From NCBI GenBank assembly GCA_963169455.1, contig CAUJDW010000103.1:62001-126000 (forward strand): DNA of 64,000 nucleotides, read 5' to 3'. The notes beneath the pieces were generated by a model. That model made no database searches and had not been told where the DNA came from. It saw only the letters and a list, made by a program, of their open reading frames with translations. The stretch is from Bacteroidota bacterium. Lineage in GTDB: Bacteria > Bacteroidota > Bacteroidia > Chitinophagales > Saprospiraceae. The position numbers and the translations under genes are program-made. This document shows, one piece after another, positions 18,790-27,228 of the stretch (its first letter is position 1; each line of letters begins with the position of its first letter).

Positions 18790-19953
18790 TCAGGCTTCTT
18801 TGTTTCGGAAAAACAGCCACTCCATGGCCTTGGGGAATTCCTCGCCCCAGCGGGCCTCATTGTGCTTGCCCAGCGGGTCGATTGACAATTTAAACCGGAT
18901 GTGGGCTTTGCCCTGTTCCTCAAAAGATTGCTTGAAGTCCCTGATGTTCGGGATCATATTGGCGCCTTCTGCTCCGCCTCCGTAGAGGTAAATGTCCATA
19001 TCCTGAGGTTCCTGAAAATTAAAGAAATGGAAGTGGATATGAGGGGCCACCCAGAGCGAAGGGGAGAAGATCAGGAGTTTGCTGTAGGCTTCGGGATAGA
19101 TCAGCCCGGCGTAGATACTGATCAGTGCGCCCATCGAACTGCCGCCGATGCCGGTATGTTCCCGCCCCGGAAGGGTGCGGAAGTGTTTGTCTATATAGGG
19201 TTTGAGGGTATCCGTCAGAAAGCGGGCGTATTTTTTTCCGTCACCGGTGCCTAGTTTGGTGCGGTAGGAAGGCGTGAATTCGGCGATGCGCTGTTCTTCG
19301 GCATGGTCGATGGCGACGATGATAATGTCGCCCATGCCACGCTCAGCCATGACGGCCAGCTTTTTGTCGACGGCCCAGTTGCCGAAGGGGGCGTGGTCGT
19401 CGAACAGGTTTTGGCCGTCCTGCAGGTATAGAACCGGGTAGTGTTTGCCGCTTTGGTGGTAATCGTGGGGCAGGAGGGCGGAAATACGCCTGGTTTTGAT
19501 CAGCTGAGGGATTTCAAACTGTTCAGAGATGATGCTGGGCAGCGGGAGAAAGCCTGGCTTGTAAAAGAGGCCGTTTTCCATCCAGCGGGGAACGAAATCG
19601 TGCAGTTGAGCAAGGGCAAGGGTATCGGCCTGGCGGTTGGGCGGGGCGTTGCCGTACTCGTCCAGTTCCGCGCCGTTCCAGTCTATGCGGTGGTATTTGT
19701 ACTCGAGCTGCCCGGGCAGGAGGCGCCTGTCCGGAAATTCGAACCAGTATTCTCCCGGAGTTTTTTGGTTCATGCGGAAGGCTTCTTCACCGGCCCGCCA
19801 GCCGTTGAAATTTCCGGCTATAAACACCGGAAGGCTACTTTCGGGGGAAGTAGTCAGATGCAGCGAGAGGCTTTCCTGTCCTTTACCTGTTGTTTGTGAT
19901 GAGGGCATATCCCCTTTTATCCTGTTTTTTTCCTGCCGGAGGGCTATCTGCAA
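18790..19953 (-). CDS. Esterase D/Fes-like alpha/beta hydrolase with N-terminal carbohydrate-binding-like domain
   Basis: 387 residues. An early-set domain related to AMPK/CBM48 modules is seen at about 25-110 (VFIAGNFNGWRAGEEAF, GEYWFEFPD, YKYHRIDWNG). The putative esterase domain follows (RRISALLPHDYHQSGKHYPV, LYLQDGQNLFDD). The nucleophile is in GIGGSSMGALISIYAGL (Ser near 271), and the late His is probably in DPLGKHNEARWGEEF. No signal peptide, so probably cytoplasmic. Related enzymes cleave siderophore esters or act on acetylated sugars; the substrate here is open. An in-frame ATG at 19908 (MPSSQTTGKG) is an alternative start. First gene of the unit with pepA. Confidence 0.8.
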   Translation of the reverse strand: MQIALRQEKNRIKGDMPSSQTTGKGQESLSLHLTTSPESSLPVFIAGNFNGWRAGEEAFRMNQKTPGEYWFEFPDRRLLPGQLEYKYHRIDWNGAELDEYGNAPPNRQADTLALAQLHDFVPRWMENGLFYKPGFLPLPSIISEQFEIPQLIKTRRISALLPHDYHQSGKHYPVLYLQDGQNLFDDHAPFGNWAVDKKLAVMAERGMGDIIIVAIDHAEEQRIAEFTPSYRTKLGTGDGKKYARFLTDTLKPYIDKHFRTLPGREHTGIGGSSMGALISIYAGLIYPEAYSKLLIFSPSLWVAPHIHFHFFNFQEPQDMDIYLYGGGAEGANMIPNIRDFKQSFEEQGKAHIRFKLSIDPLGKHNEARWGEEFPKAMEWLFFRNKEA

Positions 19954-20263
19954 TTTCCAGCCTTAAGTTGTTGATAATCAGTTATTCCGGCTTTCATGGG
20001 GCGCCTGCTCCACGTGCGCCGGGGCCCAATGTGCAGCGCCGGCCGGAAAATCCGGAAAACAGGGCTTAAGCTATAAAAATTTTGCCAATAAATTGGACAA
20101 ATAAGCCCCCGACAAAATTAACGGCAGGCATGGCGCCCGGTAATGGCGCATCATGGCGGCCAAAATATATTGCCTTATTTCCTGGCTGCTGAAAGCCCGA
20201 GAAACTCTGAAGTGGCAGGAAAATTCAGGCAGCCCCTCGCCTTTTGGCTGCGGGTAAAAAACA
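19954..20263. other. 310-bp intergenic gap
   Basis: Between the start of the esterase gene and the stop of the 872-residue surface protein, both on the minus strand. It must hold the esterase promoter, but no TAnnTTTG box was found on that strand. Parts are AT-rich (about 20065-20100). No convincing gene or terminator was seen. Confidence 0.5.
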
Positions 20264-22882
20264 TCAGAACCTCCACCTCGCCCGTGCTCCCATTTGTGGC
20301 GACAAATTCAGGGATGGCGCCTGCCAGGGCAGGCTGAGCAGGCGGCTCTCCAGTTCCATAAACAAACCATCGCTCAGGTTGAGGCGGAAGCCGGCAGACA
20401 TGCTGGCTTCCCAGCGATCCTGATGCCAGGGCTCCAGGCTCCGTCCGGTATGCCGCCCCGCCCAAAACCGGTTTTCGGTGATGGCCAGGCGGTTCCAGCT
20501 GCCGTTCAGGCTAAAAAAGGGCGCCCAGGGCTTCCGGCTTGTGTACTTTCGCAGCCCCAGCAAATTGCTCCAGCCCCGGAAGGTGGATCCTATTTGCAAC
20601 GCCTCTCCTCCAGGGAGCTCGCCAAGACAGGCTGTGGCATAACCCTGATAGAGCCCGGCCATCCAGTGCAATTCCATCGCGGAACCCAACGGACAGGCAA
20701 AAGCAACGGTTACCGGCAAAGATACGCCATAGTCGAAATCGGGCTCCCGGGTCAATAAGGGGTGCTCGATCCCCTGCTTATCCATCCACTCATACAGAGG
20801 CGCGGGGTCGAAGCTTTGGCGGCGCCAGGCCTGCCAGTCCGGCATCAGGCTGCCGTGTGTAAGCGCCTGAAGGCTGAACCCCGGCACGGCCATCAGGTCC
20901 ACGGTTACGGCATTGGATTCACAGCCGGCCCCGCCATTGTCTATGATCAGGAAGGTATAGGAACCCGCCGGAAGATTCGTCACCGTGAAATTGGCATTGT
21001 TTACCTGCCCGAGGAAATTCCCGTTCACCAGCACGTCAAGCGGGAAAGTCAGCCCGGCGCCCGTCACAGTAAAAGAAACCTGCCCGTCTGCTGCTGAAGG
21101 CGAAGAAGGTGGGATTATGAGCAATACTGCAAGCTGATAGGCCGGAACATAAGGCAGGGTAACGATAGACAGATCGACGCAAGTGAGGTTGATCGCTTCA
21201 TCAACCACCTGAATGGTATAATCTCCGGCGGGCAGGAAAGTGAAATCAGCCAAACTCACCGGGCCGGGAGGCAGGCCGTTCAGTGTGAACTCTACCGGCC
21301 CGGTGACGGTGACGGTGAAGTTGCCGGCGCTCAGAGACCCCAAATCCAGAATAATGTTGCCTGTCTGCATACAGGATTCGGGCGTGGTGTTGATGTCCTG
21401 GACATATACAGGCGGAATTTCCTCCACGACAAGCTGGAAAACCTGGGTGCAGTTGGCCGAGGGGTCTGTGATGGAAACGACGTATAACCCGCCGGGAATA
21501 CCGGACAAACCCGGGCCGCTGCCGCCCGTGTTCCAGTTGAAGAGGTAATCGCCCGGGGGGCTCAGGGAAACTGCGATGGCGCCATCACTGAGCCCGCAGT
21601 TGGCGGGGAACGGCTGAAAAACCGGGACAAAATCACAACCAACCGGCACGACATGGATCAGTTGCAGGCAGATGCTGAAATTGCCGCAGGGGTCGGTTGC
21701 CTGCCAGGTGCGGATGATATCCCCCTCGCAATTCAGGAAACCGGAAAGGTCATCCGTATAGGAAATCGCAATGTCGGGGAAACAATTGTCAGTGCCGGTT
21801 GCGAAGCCCGTTATGTCAAGAACATCCTGCTGGCCGCAGTTTACCGTTATGTCGGGCGGGCAGGTAAGGATGGGCGCCAGGTCATCGGTTGCAGTAATTG
21901 TCTGGACACAGCTCGCCTCGTTGCCGGCGGCATCGGCGGCCGTCCAGGTGCGGGTGATGATCTGTTCGCAGAGGGTTCCCGTTACTTCATCTGAGTAGCT
22001 GAGAGTAGGGTTGTCGGTGCAGTCATCTGTGGCGGAAGCCTGTCCGGTATGATCCGGGCTTGTGTTGCTGTCGCAGGGGATGGTGATATTGGGCGGACAG
22101 GTGAGTATGGGCGCGGTGGCGTCTGCGATGGAGATCGCCACTGCAGCCTGATCCCTTTGCCCGCAGGCATCTTCGATGGTGTAAGAGAAATGGGCCGTAT
22201 TGCAGAAGCCCGCTTCCGGCGTGAACGTGAAATTGCCGCCGGGTTCGAGCACAAGGGCCCCACCGGAGGGCAGGGTAAAATCAACCACCGTCACCGCGCC
22301 GACATCATTGGCCAGGACGTTGCCGCTCAGGGGGCTTTGGCTGTCGCCGGCAAAGCTGTCATCCACGGCATCTATCTCCGGAACCGTGACGTTGACGAAC
22401 ACACCGGCCGAGGCGGTTTGCCCGGCGCGGTCCACTACCGTGTAGCTGAAACTGAAGGAGCTGAGGCCTACATTGCTGATCTGCAGCAGGCCTCCCCCGG
22501 CATTGGAAACGGCGGCGCCTGCCGGCTGGGTGAAGGCCGCAACGCTGAGCCCCTCGCCGGTATCATTGGCCAATACGTTGAAAGTGCCGGAGGTGGCGCA
22601 CATCAGGCTGAGTTGGTCATCGCGGGCGATAAGCTGGGGCAAGGGCTCTCCACCGCCGTCATCGCTGAGGAGGATGGCAACGATGGTGATCAGGGCGCCC
22701 CCTCCCACCACGTAATATACCCAATCCGGGATGGGTTTTGCGATTTTCCCTTTGAAAGCCGCACTCGTAAGGTCGATCTTCGACCAGTCAACCGTGTCGC
22801 GTTGCTGCGCCGGGAGCAGGGAGGGGAGTAAAACCAGCAGCAACAGAAAAAAAGGGGAGCGAGGTGTTGCCAGATTGATCAT
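20264..22882 (-). CDS. Surface protein with Ig-like, HYR and SprB-like repeats and C-terminal beta-barrel-like region
   Basis: 872 residues. Signal peptide (LLLLVLLPSLLPAQQ), then one membrane segment at about 53-71 (WVYYVVGGGALITIVAILL). Two domains with the VLANDTG/VLANDVG signature of cadherin/Ig-like repeats follow (about 80-250). Two HYR-type domains start APILTCPPNIT and APILTCPPDIT and have paired cysteines. A SprB-like repeat is seen near 430-490 (NCGLSDGAIAVSLSPPGDY, GGLYVVSITDPSANC). The last ~200 residues alternate amphipathic strands and end GARARWRF, as in small outer-membrane barrels. Last gene of a four-gene operon (11-bp gap to the gene before). Its leader ATAAAAACATGG directly before the start is nearly the same as that of the next gene upstream. 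The likely role is a cell-surface adhesin or anchor for the three partners. Confidence 0.8.
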   Translation of the reverse strand: MINLATPRSPFFLLLLVLLPSLLPAQQRDTVDWSKIDLTSAAFKGKIAKPIPDWVYYVVGGGALITIVAILLSDDGGGEPLPQLIARDDQLSLMCATSGTFNVLANDTGEGLSVAAFTQPAGAAVSNAGGGLLQISNVGLSSFSFSYTVVDRAGQTASAGVFVNVTVPEIDAVDDSFAGDSQSPLSGNVLANDVGAVTVVDFTLPSGGALVLEPGGNFTFTPEAGFCNTAHFSYTIEDACGQRDQAAVAISIADATAPILTCPPNITIPCDSNTSPDHTGQASATDDCTDNPTLSYSDEVTGTLCEQIITRTWTAADAAGNEASCVQTITATDDLAPILTCPPDITVNCGQQDVLDITGFATGTDNCFPDIAISYTDDLSGFLNCEGDIIRTWQATDPCGNFSICLQLIHVVPVGCDFVPVFQPFPANCGLSDGAIAVSLSPPGDYLFNWNTGGSGPGLSGIPGGLYVVSITDPSANCTQVFQLVVEEIPPVYVQDINTTPESCMQTGNIILDLGSLSAGNFTVTVTGPVEFTLNGLPPGPVSLADFTFLPAGDYTIQVVDEAINLTCVDLSIVTLPYVPAYQLAVLLIIPPSSPSAADGQVSFTVTGAGLTFPLDVLVNGNFLGQVNNANFTVTNLPAGSYTFLIIDNGGAGCESNAVTVDLMAVPGFSLQALTHGSLMPDWQAWRRQSFDPAPLYEWMDKQGIEHPLLTREPDFDYGVSLPVTVAFACPLGSAMELHWMAGLYQGYATACLGELPGGEALQIGSTFRGWSNLLGLRKYTSRKPWAPFFSLNGSWNRLAITENRFWAGRHTGRSLEPWHQDRWEASMSAGFRLNLSDGLFMELESRLLSLPWQAPSLNLSPQMGARARWRF

Positions 22883-22893
22883 AAGCCATGTTT

Positions 22894-24153
22894 TTATTTC
22901 CCGGATAGTTCTATCATCCAGTTCTCATCGTCCATGCTAAAGGTGATCTTTCCGGATTTTTCGCAGCAGAAACCATTGTCTTTCCGGCTCAGAAGCCAGA
23001 ATTCCCAGTATTTGTCCGAACCCGGGCGCAGGGGCTTGCTGGCTTCCCAAACTTCAGGATGAAGCCGCTCATTTTCCTTCCTTTTGGCTTCCAGCAGGCT
23101 GCTCAGGCGCGACAGATCTGCTTCGCTCATCACCGGGGCGATGTCTTTCCCGTCCGGGCCGGGAATACGGAATCCGGAGAGGATAAGTTCGATCACTTTA
23201 TCTATGAAAAGGGAATCACGGGGATCGAGTTTACTGATGTCCCGAATGAGATCCCTGAATCCGTAGACGTTGACGGAATCAGGGGCTTTCAGCAATTTGG
23301 CCCCTTCGCCAAGGGCGAACACTTCTTCCCAGATATTATAGCTGTTCCCTTCAACCTCCCGGCTTACGCTTTCCGGGATGTCTTTTACATCGATCTCATA
23401 AGTTTCCGCATATACCCGGGCGATTTGTTCAGTCAGTACATCAGGGCCGTAATCCTGGCCGGACAGTTCGGAAGTAATGGCCCAGGTGAGCACCTGCCGG
23501 AGCAGGTTTTCTTCCAGAACAGGATCGAAAGAAAAAACCGTTTCGATACTTCCCTGCGCCTTTAGCAAGGGAAAAGTTTCTCCAAAGGCTTCCTCCACGG
23601 CGAAAACGTAGGAATAGAAAAGCCCGGGATTGGCGTCGGGGCTGATCCGGTAGGGGAAGATTTCCGTTGTTCCGGGGAATGTCAGGGTGATGCCATCGTG
23701 GCCTTCCGGCACGAGGGTGACGCCCGCCTGGCCGGCAAGGCTTGTGGTTGGGCCGATGGGGAGCATTTCGTCAACCGTAAAAAAATGCCGCGGATAAGAA
23801 AGGCGGGCGCCGGCCGGGGGTAAGGGGCGGCTGAAATCGATACAGGCGCCGGTGGCGGTTATGGAAAGCCGGGATCCGGGGGGGATGGTGGCCGCGGCCT
23901 GGCTCAGGTAAAGGGGTTGGAGGCGGGGCTTTTTTTGAATGATGAATGGGCCGAGCGTGGCGGTAATGGGGGCATTCGTTCTGTTTTTCAGGTGGTATAC
24001 AGCGACTTCGCCGCTGCTTTTACCGGTGGTTTTTGCCCGCAACCGGATGCCGGCCGGAAGCTGGGCCGCTGTCAGGAGCGGCCAGGCCCACAGGGCAAGG
24101 AACAGAGATATGCCCCAAAAACGGATAGCCCCGGTGTTGTTCTTATGCTTCAT
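22894..24153 (-). CDS. Secreted protein of an unrecognised three-member paralogous family (member C)
   Basis: I take the ATG at 24153 (419 residues, MKHKNNTGAIRFWG then a hydrophobic signal ending LLTAAQ), because ATAAAAACATGG sits at the same distance as before the start at 22882; an upstream ATG at 24183 also exists. Residues about 32-310 share an order of motifs with the two genes upstream. These are KTTGKSSGEVAVYHLKNRTN, then FIIQKK, IPPGSRLSITATGACIDF, RPLPPAGARL, LTFPGTTEIFPYRIS, a helix ending KAQGSIET, and IWEEVFALGEGAKLL. The C-terminal ~120 residues are its own: helical, ending with NGFCCEKSGKITF. No known domain recognised. Secreted or periplasmic. Confidence 0.75.
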   Translation of the reverse strand: MKHKNNTGAIRFWGISLFLALWAWPLLTAAQLPAGIRLRAKTTGKSSGEVAVYHLKNRTNAPITATLGPFIIQKKPRLQPLYLSQAAATIPPGSRLSITATGACIDFSRPLPPAGARLSYPRHFFTVDEMLPIGPTTSLAGQAGVTLVPEGHDGITLTFPGTTEIFPYRISPDANPGLFYSYVFAVEEAFGETFPLLKAQGSIETVFSFDPVLEENLLRQVLTWAITSELSGQDYGPDVLTEQIARVYAETYEIDVKDIPESVSREVEGNSYNIWEEVFALGEGAKLLKAPDSVNVYGFRDLIRDISKLDPRDSLFIDKVIELILSGFRIPGPDGKDIAPVMSEADLSRLSSLLEAKRKENERLHPEVWEASKPLRPGSDKYWEFWLLSRKDNGFCCEKSGKITFSMDDENWMIELSGK

Positions 24154-24204
24154 AGCCCATGTTTTTATGGTGGAAGTAACCATTACCTGCCTCCAGGCAT
24201 GCTC

Positions 24205-25104
24205 TTAACCACCTGAACGGATGACCCTGGCCTGGTAACCCAGCTGCAGGAAAGCGGCCCAGAATTCCTGAACGCCCTTTTCAAAATCATCCTGCACCAT
24301 TTTGGAGGCCTGGTTCAGGGGCGTCGGCGCACCGGCGTCGAATTGTTTGGCCAGGCTGCCCCTGAAAACTTCGATATCATACCCGTTGCCTTCCAGCAGG
24401 CCCAGGGCATACCATATCGCCTGCTGTTCCACGGCGTCCTCCTGCCTCCGGGCATTATCCCGGTAGGGCGTATCGATGCGGCCTTCGGCCTTCAGGAATT
24501 CATAGGTGTACTCAACGGCCTGAACAATATCGATTACCAGCCGGGCTGCAGTCCGGGGAAAGGAGTCGATGTCGATGGTATAGTCGATGAAGTTATAGGC
24601 GCCGGGGAAAGTAGCCCCCATAGCCCGTCGGCCCCTGATGGGCCGGAAACCCTGATCGGCAGGCAGTGGCATATTGGGCCGCCAGAGCGGCGCTTCGTCC
24701 GATTCTATCCATAGTTCTACAGCAGGCATCGTAAGGCCGGCCTCCACCGGGGGAAGAAAAGGGTTGGTGCAAAAGCCGCGCAAGGGCAGGGTGTGGTAAC
24801 CACCGGGTTTGATCAGCAGGCTGAGCTTATCCGGCAGGGCGTAGCCCTGGGTGTTGTTGGCAGCAGGAATCAGGAGCGGGCCCCAAGAGAAACGAATGAG
24901 CTCGCCGGTGGTGTTGTGGAGGTGCAGGTCGCCGATATGGCCGGTTGTCTGGCCGGTGGCTATAGCCCAGGCCTTCAGGCCGGGGATGTTGGGTTGGCTA
25001 TAACCCGGCGTCAGGAAAAAAAGGGAAAGCACGCCCCCCCACAATAGCTGCCTGATTGTTAAGCCGCAGTGTTTGCCGCCGGAAATGGTGTAGAAGTAAT
25101 CCAT
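24205..25104 (-). CDS. Secreted protein of the same paralogous family (member B, shortest)
   Basis: 299 residues, signal peptide ending TPGYSQPN (about residue 36). The mature part is almost only the shared domain: ATGQTTGHIGDLHLHNTTG, GPLLIPAANN, IKPGGYHTLPLRGFCTNPF, LPPVEAGL, MPLPADQGF, FIDYTIDIDSF, LKAEGRIDTPYRDN, EQQAIWYALGLLEGNGYDIE, VQDDFEKGVQEFWAAF. It therefore defines the minimal unit. One conserved Cys (GFC) aligns with GAC and GRC in the paralogues. It lies 37 bp after the stop of the 619-residue member and upstream of member C, on the same strand. I do not recognise the family; export is the only property I would assert. Confidence 0.75.
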   Translation of the reverse strand: MDYFYTISGGKHCGLTIRQLLWGGVLSLFFLTPGYSQPNIPGLKAWAIATGQTTGHIGDLHLHNTTGELIRFSWGPLLIPAANNTQGYALPDKLSLLIKPGGYHTLPLRGFCTNPFLPPVEAGLTMPAVELWIESDEAPLWRPNMPLPADQGFRPIRGRRAMGATFPGAYNFIDYTIDIDSFPRTAARLVIDIVQAVEYTYEFLKAEGRIDTPYRDNARRQEDAVEQQAIWYALGLLEGNGYDIEVFRGSLAKQFDAGAPTPLNQASKMVQDDFEKGVQEFWAAFLQLGYQARVIRSGG

Positions 25105-25141
25105 TTACAAGGTTTTGTCATATTAAGTCAATGGCGTTCAT

Positions 25142-27001
25142 TTATCTGGGGAAGTTAAAATGGAGTTTGGCTTCGCATTTGGCGCCGCCCTTATCGCCTC
25201 CGCATTGCGCTCCCTTACAGAAACCGGTTATGGTAATGTCCAGGGAAAATGTTGTGGCGTCCAGTATGATATAGACCGGCGTCCCGTAGAATCTGTTTGG
25301 GCCATCTTCGTACTGATACCAACCCTCCCGGTATTTTGTCCGCAACTTGGCGATGGCTTCTTTCCGCTTTTTCAGGAAATCCTTTTCCGCTTTAATACGG
25401 GCGTCGAATTCATCTTTGGCTGCCTTGGCCTCTCTCATCAGTTCATTGGCTTGCCGTTGCAATTCAGCTCTTTTTGCTTTGTTTCCCGTTTTTTTGGCTT
25501 TTGCCTCCAGTTCCTGCGCCTGCTTATTGAGTTCTGTTTCCTTTTCTTTCCGCTCTGCGTTGATCTGGGCGATGCGTGCATTGGTTTCTTTTTCCGCATC
25601 GCTTGGCATAAAAACTTTAAAGGCCTTGCTTTCCCTGATTTTGATGTCCAGCTTGTCTTTTTCACTGTATTGCAACGGCGCCTCCTTGCGGCCTTCTGCT
25701 GTGAATGCCAGGTCCCCACCCGTTCTGGCCCCGAAGATCTCATCGCACTTGCAATCTTCTTTTGCGTGTTCGCCATCCCGGCAGGAACAATGAAGTATAT
25801 GCTGTTCAAACTTGAAGTCCAAAGCAAGCAGTTGCGTGTTGCTGATGTCCACTTTTTCCCCAAATAACTTTACAACGGGTACATTGATCTCCTGGCTGGC
25901 CGTTATCTGCCCGTTGAACCGCACCACAGCACTGCCAGATTTCAGGATACCGAAGGTGTCTTTTTCCGAACTGAAATACCGCACCAGATAGGAAAATGGC
26001 AGGCTGTCGCAACGGCATTTCAGTTGTTCGGCCTTGTCCACCGGGCCTTCTGCCACTGGCATGGGAGTTGTTTCTTTTTGTTCAGTCAGCAGTTTTCCCT
26101 TGAGCCCCACCGTTTCGATGGCATCCCATATCTGATCCACGCCTTCATGGAACTGCTGCTGTACGCTTTCGGGCGCTTCTTCAAGTGGTTTGCCCAGGTT
26201 GGTTTCCAGTTGTTCGGCCATTCGGCCGGAGAAGTCCTCTTTGGTATAGGGGTCGTTTTGCAGCAATGCGGTGATGTGCCAGATGGTTTGCTGGACAATT
26301 TCGCTCGGTGCGCGATGGGGCGGCAGCGGCGTGCTGATGCCGCCTGCTTCCCAGAGGCTGTCAAAGCTGGCCTGAATGCGATCCTCCATTTCAAAGAGGA
26401 ATCCGGAGGCTTCCAGTATGTTACGGTTGAAATCGATGGAATAGGGGAAGGGGATATCCTGGCCCGGGTAGGACAGGGTGTAAACGCCGCCGCTTGCTTC
26501 TCCGCCCGAGGCTTCCACGCTGGGGTGCGTTTCTTCAAAAGCGCTGCCGGCTGGCAGCGGCATGCCCGGAAGCGGAATGGAGCTGGCTCCACGCTCCGCG
26601 ATCCAGGTTTCCACCCCTGTAAATGGGGCGCCGTCCGGCACGGGAGGGCTGTAAATGTCGAGGCATCTGCCCGAGATAATTATTGCACTTTCAGTGTTGG
26701 GTGGTACAACCGTTTCAGCAATGGAAGCGAGATAAGCCTGATAATCTCCGGTAGGTGGGATCAGGAACCGTTCCGCCTCAATGGTGATGGGGGCTGAAGT
26801 GCGGTTGAAGGCGTATAGCACGCCAATCCGGTTGGTCGTCTGCCCGGCGCCTACTACGCGGAACTCCATACCGGGATGCGCTTCGGCAAATATTGGCTGG
26901 GACCGCAGCCCGGCAGTCAGGCACAGGATCCATATCAGAAAGGAAAACAAGCACAGGCAGGCTTTTTGCCCCCACTGAATCAGGCAAACATTTGTTCTCA
27001 T
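25142..27001 (-). CDS. Secreted protein of the same paralogous family with Cys-rich and coiled-coil extension (member A)
   Basis: 619 residues, first gene of the operon. Signal peptide (LCLFSFLIWILCLTAGLRSQ). The shared domain, about 38-310, has GAGQTTNRIGVLYAFNRTSA, FLIPPTGDYQAYLA, VPPNTESAIIISGRCLDI, MPLPAGSAF, YPGQDIPFPYSIDFN, EAGGISTPLPPH, QQTIWHITALL and FHEGVDQIWDAIETVG. A unique half follows: LKCRCDSLPFSYLVRYF, a Cys cluster HCSCRDGEHAKEDCKCDE (about 425-445), and a long charged coiled coil (about 475-570, INAERKEKETELNKQAQELE). The end is again Cys-containing (GFCKGAQCGGDKGGAKCEAK). Cysteine spacing suggests disulfides or metal binding outside the cytoplasm. Unknown function. Confidence 0.75.
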   Translation of the reverse strand: MRTNVCLIQWGQKACLCLFSFLIWILCLTAGLRSQPIFAEAHPGMEFRVVGAGQTTNRIGVLYAFNRTSAPITIEAERFLIPPTGDYQAYLASIAETVVPPNTESAIIISGRCLDIYSPPVPDGAPFTGVETWIAERGASSIPLPGMPLPAGSAFEETHPSVEASGGEASGGVYTLSYPGQDIPFPYSIDFNRNILEASGFLFEMEDRIQASFDSLWEAGGISTPLPPHRAPSEIVQQTIWHITALLQNDPYTKEDFSGRMAEQLETNLGKPLEEAPESVQQQFHEGVDQIWDAIETVGLKGKLLTEQKETTPMPVAEGPVDKAEQLKCRCDSLPFSYLVRYFSSEKDTFGILKSGSAVVRFNGQITASQEINVPVVKLFGEKVDISNTQLLALDFKFEQHILHCSCRDGEHAKEDCKCDEIFGARTGGDLAFTAEGRKEAPLQYSEKDKLDIKIRESKAFKVFMPSDAEKETNARIAQINAERKEKETELNKQAQELEAKAKKTGNKAKRAELQRQANELMREAKAAKDEFDARIKAEKDFLKKRKEAIAKLRTKYREGWYQYEDGPNRFYGTPVYIILDATTFSLDITITGFCKGAQCGGDKGGAKCEAKLHFNFPR

Positions 27002-27172
27002 GGCGGCCCTGTTTGGTCAGGAAATCCGGCAAATTCCACAACGGGCCAACTTATGCAGCCAATAAGAGATAGCTGCCGGGAAAATATCCTCCACGCTTCT
27101 CATGCAGAAGATATTAACTGTCAGGCAGGGATTCAATGATAAAAGTCAGTTGGGGGGAAATGGGAAGGGGAG

Positions 27173-27217
27173 CATGGGTTCACTGTTCCATCCAAAAGGA
27201 AGAACGGTGAACCCATG
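27173..27217 (-). terminator. 16-bp hairpin after the protease/Omp85 gene
   Basis: Arms 27173-27188 and 27202-27217 pair over 16 positions with a single G-U wobble and a 13-nt loop. It starts 11 nt beyond the stop at 27229. No U tract follows on the minus strand, so it may terminate weakly or stabilise the 3' end. Confidence 0.5.
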
Positions 27218-27228
27218 AGCCCATGGCC

